Program-made: the position numbers and the translations under genes
Assembly: GCA_023457435.1 (NCBI GenBank)
Contig: JAEWLS010000032.1
Coordinates: 1-64,000 of the forward strand
Direction: 5' to 3'
Length of the DNA stretch: 64,000 nucleotides
Origin: Pseudomonadota bacterium
Lineage (GTDB): Bacteria; Pseudomonadota; Alphaproteobacteria; Rhizobiales; Rhizobiaceae
The notes under the pieces: generated by a model
Told to the model about the DNA's origin: nothing
Databases searched by the model: none
Seen by the model: only the letters and a program-made list of their open reading frames with translations
Shown here: positions 44,872 to 52,973 of the stretch, in pieces
Position numbering within the stretch: position 1 is the first letter of the stretch
Layout: every line of letters begins with the position of its first letter

Positions 44872-46101
44872 TCAATCCTTCGGTGCGAGCCCGGCCCTGA
44901 GCCGCTCGCGCAGATCCTCGACTTCGGACGCGGACACCGCACCGCCGCGGTTTCCCCAACTCGTGCGCACGTAGGTCGCGACGGCGGCGACCTGTTCGTC
45001 CGTCAGCTTCCAGTCGAAGGCCGGCATCGACAACGGCGTCGGATGCGCCTTCGTCGGGACGGCGCGCGCCCCTTCGAGGATAACGCGGATCACCGTGGTC
45101 GGATCGGGATCGTTGGCCTTGCCGGAACCGGCAAGCGGCGCGAAGAAGCGCGGTACGCCGCTGCCGTTGGAGACATGGCAGGCGCTGCATTGGTCGAAGT
45201 AGATCGCGCCGCCCGCTGCCATGACCTTTTCGTCCAGCGCGGCCGGTGTCGCGCGCTCCTCGCCTTCGAGGTCCTTCAGGTAGGTGGCGATCGCGTGAAG
45301 GTCCTGCTCGAGCATGTGGCGCGTCGAGTACTCGATGACCTCGGCCATGATCGAGAACGCAGCCGTATGCGCATTGCGGCCCGTCTTCAGGAACTCGACG
45401 ATGTCGGCTTCGCTCCAGTGCGCTAGTCCGCCGTTGCGACCGCCGCGGATGTCCGGCGCGGCCCAGTTTTCGAGCTGCCCGCCCATCAGATGGCGGCTCT
45501 CCTTGTCGGCGCCGGCGAGGTTCTTCTCGGTGTGGCAGCCTGAGCAATGGCCGGGGCCCTCCACGAGGTATGCGCCGCGATTCCAGGCCTCGGATTTCTC
45601 CGGATCCGGCTCGAACACGCCCGGCTCGAAGAACATCCATTGCCACCCGGCGAGCGTCGTGCGCCACGAGAATGGCCAGGGCAACTCGTTGTCCGGCTTC
45701 TCCTTCTTCACCCGCGGCAGCGTCGACAGGTAGTCGTAGAGCGCGTCGACTTCCTCGCGCGGCATCTTGGTGAAGTGGGCGTAGGGGAATGCCGGGTAAA
45801 GGCGCGTCCCGTCCGGGGCCAGCCCTTCGTGCATCGCCAACCAGAAGTCGTCGCGCGACCAGCGGCCGAGCCCGGTCTCGGCGTCGAAGGTGATGTTCGG
45901 CGTGTAGATCGTGCCGAACGGGGTTTCCAGCCCGCGCCCGCCCGCGAATGGTTCCTCGCCCGGTGCAGTGTGGCAGCCCTGGCAATTGCCGGTAATCAGG
46001 GCGTAGCGCCCGCGCTCGACCTGCGAGAATACGGTTTCCTGGGCCGCCGCCGGGGCCGACAGCGCGGCGATTGCCGCGAGGGCGCCGAGCAGACGCCTCA
46101 T
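44872..46101 (-). CDS. Triheme cytochrome c, dehydrogenase electron-acceptor subunit
   Basis: A 409-residue periplasmic protein with signal peptide residues 1-20 (ending APAAAQ). It has three heme motifs: CQGCH (N-terminal), CSGCH (middle) and CSACH (C-terminal). This matches the cytochrome subunit of membrane-bound gluconate/alcohol/sorbitol dehydrogenases. The ATG at 46101 overlaps the GMC enzyme stop by 4 bases. It would pass electrons from the flavoprotein to the quinone pool or to the downstream caa3 oxidase. Confidence 0.92.
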   Translation of the reverse strand: MRRLLGALAAIAALSAPAAAQETVFSQVERGRYALITGNCQGCHTAPGEEPFAGGRGLETPFGTIYTPNITFDAETGLGRWSRDDFWLAMHEGLAPDGTRLYPAFPYAHFTKMPREEVDALYDYLSTLPRVKKEKPDNELPWPFSWRTTLAGWQWMFFEPGVFEPDPEKSEAWNRGAYLVEGPGHCSGCHTEKNLAGADKESRHLMGGQLENWAAPDIRGGRNGGLAHWSEADIVEFLKTGRNAHTAAFSIMAEVIEYSTRHMLEQDLHAIATYLKDLEGEERATPAALDEKVMAAGGAIYFDQCSACHVSNGSGVPRFFAPLAGSGKANDPDPTTVIRVILEGARAVPTKAHPTPLSMPAFDWKLTDEQVAAVATYVRTSWGNRGGAVSASEVEDLRERLRAGLAPKD

Positions 46102-47858
46102 GCCTGCACCAGCGGGCCGGGGTTGCGCAGATACTGCGAGCGAATGGCCGCCGCGGACCAGTAGGCCAGCGCCGCGACCGTGCCAGTGGGATTGTAGCCG
46201 GCGTTCTGCGGGAACACGCCGGCGCCCATGACGAAGAGGTTCGGAACGTCCCAGCTCTGCAGGTAGCGATTTACGACGCTGTCGGCGGGCGTCGCGCCCA
46301 TGATCGTCCCGCCGGTGTTGTGCGTGGTCTGGTAGGGCATCGAATCGTAGGGGCCTTCGCGCTCGCTGACCTTGATCTCGCGGCCGCCCATGCGCTCGGC
46401 GATCTCGGTCACGCGCTCGGTCAGGAAGGCCGACATCGCCCTGTCGTTCGGAGTGAAGTCGTAGGTCATCCGCATCAGCGGCCGGCCGTAGACGTCCTTG
46501 TAGGTCGGATCGAGGTCGAGATAGTTGTTGACGTAGGCCATCGAGGCGCCGTGCGCGCCGACGTTGGTCGACTTCAGGAAGTTCTCCTTCACCGCCTTCT
46601 TCCACGCCGAGCCCCACTCCGGCGTGCCTTCCGGCGTGCGCTGGCGCTCGATCGGGCGGTTGTGCGTGGTCCAGCAGGCGATGTAGCCGCCGCCGATGAA
46701 GTCCATGCCGGAATGGTCGAAATTGTCGCCGTTGTACTCGTCGACGCACATGCCGAGCGCGCCGGCGCCGACAAACTCGTTGGTGTGCTTGTCGTCGAAG
46801 AAGACGTCGGCGCCCGACATCACCTGGTAGCAGTAGTTCTTCCCGACCAGGCCCTCTCCGGTGGCGGGATTGTAGATCTCGCCGATGCCCGACAGCATCA
46901 TCAGGCGCGCGTTCGAGAGCTGGTAGGCGCACAGGATCACGAGGTCGGCCGGCTGCTCGTATTCCTCGCCGTTCTGGTCGACATGGATGACGCCCGTCGC
47001 GCGCCGCCCGGTCGAGTCGAGCTTCACCCGCAGCACCTCGTTGTTCACCTTCAGCCTGAAGTTCGGCTTGGTCATCAGCACGGGTAGGATCGCCGTCTGG
47101 GCGCTCGCCTTGGAGTAGTTGCCGCAGCCGTACTTCTCGCAGAAACCGCAGTAGGTGCACGGCGCGAGCTGGCAGCCGAGCGGGTTCACGTAGGGCCGGC
47201 TCATGTTCGCCGACGGCCCCGGGAAGGGGTTCAGGCCGAGCTCCTTCGCCGCCGCCTCGAAGCGGTGCTGGGCGAAGGTCATGTGCATCGGCGGGTTGGG
47301 GTACTCGGCGCTGCGCGGGCCCTCGAACGGGTTGCCGCCGGCCTGGATCGCGCCGTTGAGGTTGCCGGCCTTGCCGCCGATGCCGCACAGCTTCTCGAAG
47401 CGGTCGAAGTGCGGCTCGAGCTCGTCGTAGGTGACGCCGTAGTCCTGCACCGTCAGGCCGGGGCGCAATGCGCCGTAGCGCTCGACATTGTGGCTCCGCG
47501 CAACGAAGTCGCTCGGCAGGAAGCGCCAGGTCTGGCCGTTCCAGTGCACGCCGCCGCCGCCGACGCCCTCGCCTGGAAGGAACGAGCCCCAGCGGCGCAT
47601 CGGCAGCGCGGTCTGGCTGCGGTTGTTGCGGAAGGTCAGTGTCTCCCGCGCATTCGACTGGAACATCTCCTTGCGCCAGTACCAGCGGATCTCGTCCTGC
47701 GCCGCGGTGGTGGGGAAGTCGGTCGGCGTGTCGCGCCAGCCGCCGCGCTCGATGGCGAGCACCTCGAGCCCGTCCTCGGTCAGCTCCTGCGCCATGATGG
47801 CGCCGGTCCAGCCGAATCCAACGAGAACCACGTCTACCGGCGGAAGCTTCCGCACCAT
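46098..47858 (-). CDS. GMC-family flavoprotein dehydrogenase, gluconate 2-dehydrogenase-like large subunit
   Basis: A 586-residue FAD oxidoreductase. The dinucleotide-binding segment is at the N-terminus (VDVVLVGFGWTGAIMAQELTEDGLEVLAIERG). A cysteine-rich stretch around residues 210-240 (LAPCTYCGFCEKYGCG) suggests an iron-sulfur cluster, known in this subgroup. The C-terminal catalytic region has THNTGGTIMGATPADSVVN and GAGVFPQNAGYNPTGT. Together with subunit 3 and the triheme cytochrome it forms a three-subunit periplasmic dehydrogenase. The sugar or alcohol substrate cannot be read from sequence. Confidence 0.92.
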   Translation of the reverse strand: MVRKLPPVDVVLVGFGWTGAIMAQELTEDGLEVLAIERGGWRDTPTDFPTTAAQDEIRWYWRKEMFQSNARETLTFRNNRSQTALPMRRWGSFLPGEGVGGGGVHWNGQTWRFLPSDFVARSHNVERYGALRPGLTVQDYGVTYDELEPHFDRFEKLCGIGGKAGNLNGAIQAGGNPFEGPRSAEYPNPPMHMTFAQHRFEAAAKELGLNPFPGPSANMSRPYVNPLGCQLAPCTYCGFCEKYGCGNYSKASAQTAILPVLMTKPNFRLKVNNEVLRVKLDSTGRRATGVIHVDQNGEEYEQPADLVILCAYQLSNARLMMLSGIGEIYNPATGEGLVGKNYCYQVMSGADVFFDDKHTNEFVGAGALGMCVDEYNGDNFDHSGMDFIGGGYIACWTTHNRPIERQRTPEGTPEWGSAWKKAVKENFLKSTNVGAHGASMAYVNNYLDLDPTYKDVYGRPLMRMTYDFTPNDRAMSAFLTERVTEIAERMGGREIKVSEREGPYDSMPYQTTHNTGGTIMGATPADSVVNRYLQSWDVPNLFVMGAGVFPQNAGYNPTGTVAALAYWSAAAIRSQYLRNPGPLVQA

Positions 47859-47895
47859 CCCATGCTCCTTGCCTGCCGCCCGTCGCGGGGTCGGT

Positions 47896-48630
47896 TCAAT
47901 CGACGTTCCAGCCCGGCCGTCCCTTCAGGCTGACGGGCTCGAGCGCGATCGGATTGCCGTTGTGGTCGAGGAAGTCGCGATAGTCGTATCGGGCTCCGGG
48001 AAAGCCGACGAGCTTCCAGCCCACCATGTCGCGGTTGCCGCCATATATCGGGTCGCAGAAGAAGCCCTCGACGGTGTTGTCGAGCAGCATGCCGAAGAAC
48101 AGCTTCGCCGAGACGCCGTCGCGCTCCAGCTCCTCGTCGTCGATGCGCTTGAGGATCGCGTCCTGCTCGTCGGCCGGCAGGTCTGCGAAAACCTTGCCGT
48201 CGAAGCGGTCGCGGCAGTGGGCGTCGAGCGCCTCGATCGCATGGCGATAGAGTTCGGCGGGCGGCAGGTCGCTCTGGTAGCCCTGCTGCTTCGTGCCGTC
48301 GGAGAAGGGGCCGCGCATGTACCAGCGCTCGCCGCGGCCGTACTGCCCGGCCAGCTGGTTGTCGATGAAGTCGGTGACGCCGGCCTCGCGCGCTCCGGGT
48401 CCCGTGTCGTCGCTCGGGATGAGCCGCGCCGTCATCGCGTCGACGCAGCGGCGTTCGGCGGCGGTGAAGAAGCGCGCACCGTCGAACCCGCGTGGCTGGG
48501 GCGCCTGCCCGGGAGTCCATGGGATGCCGCCGGCGATCGTTCTGGCGAGCGCATTGGAGGCAAGGATCGACGCTCCACCTAGAAGCGTTGCTGTCAGCAC
48601 GTGTCGTCTGGAAATACCTGATCGCGCCAA
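47896..48630 (-). CDS. Gluconate 2-dehydrogenase subunit 3 family protein (Tat substrate)
   Basis: Small subunit of about 244 residues with a twin-arginine signal (SRRHVLTATLLGG), which escorts the flavoprotein to the periplasm. The family core includes FFTAAERRCVDAMTARLIPSDDTGPGAREAGVTDFIDNQLAG. The TTG at 48630 is favoured because AGGGGAGAGG lies upstream and the Tat motif falls at residues 6-13; another TTG at 48648 is possible. It is the first gene of the operon, 37 bases before the GMC enzyme. Confidence 0.88.
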   Translation of the reverse strand: MARSGISRRHVLTATLLGGASILASNALARTIAGGIPWTPGQAPQPRGFDGARFFTAAERRCVDAMTARLIPSDDTGPGAREAGVTDFIDNQLAGQYGRGERWYMRGPFSDGTKQQGYQSDLPPAELYRHAIEALDAHCRDRFDGKVFADLPADEQDAILKRIDDEELERDGVSAKLFFGMLLDNTVEGFFCDPIYGGNRDMVGWKLVGFPGARYDYRDFLDHNGNPIALEPVSLKGRPGWNVD

Positions 48631-48653
48631 CCGGCCTCTCCCCTTCAACCGGA

Positions 48654-48678
48654 AACAGCGAGCGGCGGAGAAAGTTCC
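48654..48678 (-). promoter_or_regulatory. Possible EcfG-type promoter upstream of the dehydrogenase-oxidase operon
   Basis: On the minus strand GGAAC (48678-48674) is followed after 16 bases by TGTT (48657-48654), one mismatch from the general-stress pattern GGAAC-N16/17-CGTT. Transcription would start near 48646, leaving a short leader with the AGGGGAGAGG ribosome site before TTG 48630. The one mismatch makes this weaker than the ku sites. Confidence 0.4.
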
Positions 48679-48693
48679 GAAAATGTATGTGAT

Positions 48694-51600
48694 CTATTCG
48701 GCGCGACCCATCGTGCGGCGGACGGCTGCCGCGAGGTCGGCCTGCCAGAACGGCTTTGCGAGCCGCGGCAGGTCGTCGGAAACGCCGGGCGTGCGCTCGG
48801 CGTAGCCTGTTGCCAGCAGGATCGGAAGGTCAGGCTGCAGCGCGCGCAACTCCTGCGCCAGCTGCGTCCCGGTCATCTTCGGCATGGCATGGTCGGTGAT
48901 GACGAGATCGAAGCGGCCGGCGGAAAACGCTTCCAGCGCCTCGCGTCCGGAACTCGCCTCGACGACCGTATGGCCGAGGTCCTCGAGCATGGTGACGGTG
49001 TTCATCAGCACCAGCGCGTCGTCGTCGACGCAGAGGATGCGCAGGCTCGTTTGCACCGCTTCTCCGCGCGTGACCTCTTCCTGCTCAGGCGCGGGCACGG
49101 TGGTTGCAAGCGCTGCCGCGGCCGGCAGCCATATCTCCACGGTCGTGCCTTCGCGCGGCTTGCTCTTCATCCGGAGCATGCCGCCGGACTGCTCGGCCAG
49201 GCCCTGCACCATCGACAGGCCGAGGCCGGTGCCCTTGCCGACACCCTTGGTGGTGAAGAAGGGCTCGACCGCGCGTCTCAGCGTCTCCTCGTCCATGCCT
49301 TCGCCGGTATCGCGGAGCGAGATGCAGACATATCTGCCCGGGCGCAGCTGGCCGCCTTCGGCCGTCACCGTCTCTTCGCGGCCGTCTATGGTGATCGCGC
49401 CGTCGCCATGCATCGCGTCGCGGGCGTTGACCGCGAGATTGAGCAGCGCGGACTCGAGCTGGATCGGGTCGGTCAGCACGGCCGGCAGCTTGGGCGGGAA
49501 ATTCGTCGTGATGCTGACCATCGGGCCGAGCGAGCGCTGCAGCAGCTCCGTCATGCCGACGACGAGGCGGAGCGGATCGACCTCCTGCATCTTGAGGTCC
49601 TGACGGCGCGCGAAGGCGAGCATGCGCTGCGTCAGCGCGCTGCCGCGGGTGGCACCTTCGACCGCGTTGTCGACGAGCCTCAGAAGCGAGGGGTCGTCCG
49701 GCAGGCGGCGCCGCAGCAGCTCGAGGCTGCCGAGAACTGCCGTCAGCAGGTTGTTGAAGTCGTGCGCCACGCCGCCTGTGAGGTTGCCGATCGCCTCCAT
49801 CTTCTGCGCCTGGCGCAGCTGCTCTTCTGCGCGCGCGCGCTCCGCGAGCGTAGCGCGAATCCCCTCCTCCAGGGTGGAGTTCAGAACCTGCAAGGCCTCC
49901 TCGGCGCGGCGCCGCTCGGCGAGCTCGCGCTCGACCGCGGCAAAGAGGTTGGCGTTGTCGATCGCCGTCGCGGCGTGACCGGCAATTCCGAGAAGGGCGG
50001 TCTCGTGCACCTTGCTGAACCGGCCGGTCTCGCCATGACCGTAGAACAGCCCGCCTAGCACCTCGCCGTTGCGCGATATGACGGGGACCGCGAGATAGGA
50101 GCGAACTGGCAGGTGCCCTTCGGGCATGCCCTTGTTGGGGGCGTTCTTGCCGTAGCGCGGATCGGCAAGGATGTCGTCGGACCTGATGACGCCCTGTCCG
50201 AGGAAGGTGGGTTCGAAAACGGCCGTTGCGCGCGGCATCGGATAGTTCGCGAAGGCCTCGCTCAGTGCGCCCGAGAGCGAGTACAGCATGTAGCTGGCGC
50301 CCTGGGCGTCGACCACGTTGTAGAAGAACGCCCCGAACTGCGCGCCGCTCAGTTTCACGCCGGCATCGGTCACCGTCTGGACGATCCTGGACAGGTCGCG
50401 TTCGGCAGCCACCGACGCGCCGGTGTCATTCAGGATCTGCAGGTCTTCCGCGTTGCGGCGTGATGCCTCCGCCGATCGCACGCGTTCGATATGCGCCCAG
50501 GAACGTTCGGTCACCTCTCCGATCAGCGCCAGCTCGTGCGGCTGCCAGCGGTGCGGATCCTTGTGGTGGATAGCCATCAGTGCGGTGAGACGGCCGTCCT
50601 TGACCAGCGGCATGCATATGGTCGCGCTGATGCCGATCGACTGGAAACTCGCCGCCTCCTCCGGGGGAAGCTCGCGCAGATTGTCGTGGATGACGAGCGG
50701 CTGGCCGGCAGACAAAAGCTCCACCGCGCGCTTGCCGAAGGCCGCCAGACTGTAGTGCCCGACGATGCTTGGCGATCCCGGGGCGCTCCAGTCGCCGCGT
50801 ATCGTGAAGTGGTCCCCGTCCTCCTCCATGTCGGCGTAGGCGCAATTCGAGACGCCGAGATGCTGTCCTACCAGCCGGGTGGTGATGGCGAGGATCGCGT
50901 CGGCGTCGGTATGCAAGGTCGTCTGGCGCGCCAGCTCGTCGAGGAAACGCAATTGCGCCTCGCTTTCGCGGAGAGCAGCTTCGGCGGCCCGCTGCTCGGT
51001 CACGTCGTTGCAGCAGCCGATGAAGTTTATGAAGCTGCCGTCGGCGGCGAATTGCGGTTCGCCGGTTTCCTCCAATGTCCGCCACTCGCCATCCTTTCGC
51101 ATCAGCCGGAAGTCGATCCGGAACGGCGTGCGCGTCGCGAAGGAGTGGTCGTACGTGTCCAGGACCCGGCGCCGGTCGTCGGGGTGGATGCCCGCAGTCC
51201 ACCCGTCCCCGAGTTCGGACTCGAGTGGGCGGCCGGTGAACTCGAGCCAGGGCCGGTTGAACCAGCTGCAGCCGCGCGGGCTGTCCGATATCCACATCAT
51301 CACCGGGGCCGCGTCGGCGATGTTGCGGAAGCGGTCCTCGCTTTCGCGCAGCCTCTTGTCCGCGTTCACCCTCTCGGTGGTCTCGACCACGATGGCGATG
51401 ACGCCGATCGGCACGCCGGCCTCTCCGATGACGGGAGAGTAGTCGAGGTTCATCGAAACATGTTCGGGTTGCCCGTCGCGGCGGTGGAGCACCAGTTCCT
51501 GATCGCGGTAGGAAAGCACGCCGCCGGAGAGCCCTACCTTCATGACGTTGTCGTTGAAGTCGGCCACCTCGGGCCAGCCTTCGCGCACCGCCGATCCGAG

Positions 51601-51852
51601 CAGCGAAGGGTGGCGCCCGCCGGCGAAGCCGGAATAGGCATCGTTGTAGATCATGGTGCCGAGCTCGCCCCATAGGGTGACGATCGGCACTGGCGAAAGG
51701 AGGATGATCCCGACTGTCGTGCGGATCGACTGCGGCCAGCTATCGATTGGCCCGAGCGGAGTTGACGCCCAATCGAAGGCGCGGATCAGGGCAGCAAGTT
51801 CCCCGCCGCCGGCCAGGAACTCCATCCCCGCGTCAGTAGTCGCTTTGGTCAC
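48694..51852 (-). CDS. Hybrid sensor histidine kinase with PAS, GAF and receiver domains
   Basis: A 1052-residue soluble sensor without membrane helices. In order: a PAS-like domain (about 30-165), a second PAS (about 175-295, WFNRPWLEFTGRPLESE), a GAF domain (about 315-460) and a second GAF (about 485-640). The dimerisation/phosphoacceptor domain has His697 in GGVAHDFNNLL. A HATPase (DTGEGMDEETLRRAVEPFFTTK, GTGLGLSMVQG) and a C-terminal receiver with phospho-acceptor Asp987 (LVITDHAMPKMTG) follow. The GTG at 51852 or ATG at 51825 is the likely start; longer frames are shadow. Its partner regulator is not adjacent, and the signal is unknown. Confidence 0.88.
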   Translation of the reverse strand: MTKATTDAGMEFLAGGGELAALIRAFDWASTPLGPIDSWPQSIRTTVGIILLSPVPIVTLWGELGTMIYNDAYSGFAGGRHPSLLGSAVREGWPEVADFNDNVMKVGLSGGVLSYRDQELVLHRRDGQPEHVSMNLDYSPVIGEAGVPIGVIAIVVETTERVNADKRLRESEDRFRNIADAAPVMMWISDSPRGCSWFNRPWLEFTGRPLESELGDGWTAGIHPDDRRRVLDTYDHSFATRTPFRIDFRLMRKDGEWRTLEETGEPQFAADGSFINFIGCCNDVTEQRAAEAALRESEAQLRFLDELARQTTLHTDADAILAITTRLVGQHLGVSNCAYADMEEDGDHFTIRGDWSAPGSPSIVGHYSLAAFGKRAVELLSAGQPLVIHDNLRELPPEEAASFQSIGISATICMPLVKDGRLTALMAIHHKDPHRWQPHELALIGEVTERSWAHIERVRSAEASRRNAEDLQILNDTGASVAAERDLSRIVQTVTDAGVKLSGAQFGAFFYNVVDAQGASYMLYSLSGALSEAFANYPMPRATAVFEPTFLGQGVIRSDDILADPRYGKNAPNKGMPEGHLPVRSYLAVPVISRNGEVLGGLFYGHGETGRFSKVHETALLGIAGHAATAIDNANLFAAVERELAERRRAEEALQVLNSTLEEGIRATLAERARAEEQLRQAQKMEAIGNLTGGVAHDFNNLLTAVLGSLELLRRRLPDDPSLLRLVDNAVEGATRGSALTQRMLAFARRQDLKMQEVDPLRLVVGMTELLQRSLGPMVSITTNFPPKLPAVLTDPIQLESALLNLAVNARDAMHGDGAITIDGREETVTAEGGQLRPGRYVCISLRDTGEGMDEETLRRAVEPFFTTKGVGKGTGLGLSMVQGLAEQSGGMLRMKSKPREGTTVEIWLPAAAALATTVPAPEQEEVTRGEAVQTSLRILCVDDDALVLMNTVTMLEDLGHTVVEASSGREALEAFSAGRFDLVITDHAMPKMTGTQLAQELRALQPDLPILLATGYAERTPGVSDDLPRLAKPFWQADLAAAVRRTMGRAE

Positions 51853-51923
51853 GGTTGCACGCCCGGCCCATTTCCCCGCAGGGCCACAAACGCCCGGCCG
51901 TGAGAATGGTTGCACCCGGGCGG

Positions 51924-52973
51924 TTACTCCGGATCGTACCCGGTCATCTCGAGGTAGCCCCGGCCGGCATGGCTGCCTTTCACCGTCACCGGCCCCTCCC
52001 AGTAGGGGATGCTGGCCCCGATCCAGGCATTCGGATTGAGGGCATCGAGCTGGATGTCCAGCTGCCGCTCGGCCAGCGACAGCCGCCAGCTCGTCGGGAT
52101 CGCGCGTCCCTCGACCACGCTGGTTGCGCCAGGGACGGCAACGAGACGTCCGTCCGGATAAGCCGTCGCGCTTCCGTCGGCGCCGATCCATGTCGCTGAC
52201 GTGAAGCTGCCGCCTGAACTGTCCCGAAGCCGGAACGCCATCAGCTTCTCGCCGCTGTCGAACGACAGCGAGAACCAGTCCCAGCCGTCCTGGTCATCGG
52301 CCAGCGGCTGCGACGACCATTCGCGATCCAGCCACGCGCTGCCGCGGACCGCGATGTCGCCCTGCGGCGTCGTCAGGGTTCCGTCGACCGCGAAATGCGG
52401 TTGCGAATAGTAGTAGCTTGCCTGACCTTTTGCCGATTTCACCGAGAAGCCCTTGTCGCCGTGCAGGACCAGCGGGCCCGTCGCCGAAAGCGCCACATCG
52501 TAGGCGAAGTCCGGTCCCGTGGCCGTGAGGCGGACGTTCTCCAGCGTGTCACCGGCCATTCGCCACTCGTCGATCCATGCCTCGAACGGTGCCGCCGTCG
52601 CACCCGCTTGCCCGGTGCCGCCCCGCGCAAATCGTTCTGTCGCGTGATGGAAGTCTTTCCCGGTGATCGCGGCATGCCCGAACCACACTTGCGGGCTTTT
52701 CCAGCCCACGTTTTCCTCCGGGGCCAACGCCGAACGGAACAGCGTCCACTGCAGCCCGTATTGCTCGCCGTCAGCGCTGGTGAGGTTCGCCGTGACGTAC
52801 CACCACTCGATCCGATAGTCCGGGTGCGCCCCGTGCTCGCGCGGGAACACGAGTTCATATCCGCGCTGCGGCTGCGAAAAGCCTTCGGCGTCCGTGCCGA
52901 GCCCGGCAAATCCCTGCGCAATGGCTGGCGAGATGCCGAAAAGCAGGAAGGCGCAGGCGGTTTTAGCGTTCAC
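51924..52973 (-). CDS. AttH/CrtC-like lipocalin-type protein
   Basis: A 349-residue protein with a signal peptide (about residues 1-20, ending SPAIAQ). The family pattern is visible: FPREHGAHPDYRIEWWYVTANL, YGLQWTLFRSA and SAWLDREWSSQPLADDQDGWDWFSLSFDSGEKLMAFRLR. The GTG start at 52973 has GAGGG upstream and overlaps the permease stop by 11 bases. In Agrobacterium the AttH protein is encoded next to the AttE-AttG ABC genes, the same partnership as here. Its ligand is unknown. Confidence 0.85.
   Translation of the reverse strand: MNAKTACAFLLFGISPAIAQGFAGLGTDAEGFSQPQRGYELVFPREHGAHPDYRIEWWYVTANLTSADGEQYGLQWTLFRSALAPEENVGWKSPQVWFGHAAITGKDFHHATERFARGGTGQAGATAAPFEAWIDEWRMAGDTLENVRLTATGPDFAYDVALSATGPLVLHGDKGFSVKSAKGQASYYYSQPHFAVDGTLTTPQGDIAVRGSAWLDREWSSQPLADDQDGWDWFSLSFDSGEKLMAFRLRDSSGGSFTSATWIGADGSATAYPDGRLVAVPGATSVVEGRAIPTSWRLSLAERQLDIQLDALNPNAWIGASIPYWEGPVTVKGSHAGRGYLEMTGYDPE

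Noticed and set aside
44872..47388. Possible 838-residue fusion of the GMC enzyme and the triheme cytochrome
   Set aside because: The N-terminal half is an out-of-frame shadow of the GMC gene. The cytochrome has its own signal peptide and ATG at 46101 overlapping the GMC stop.
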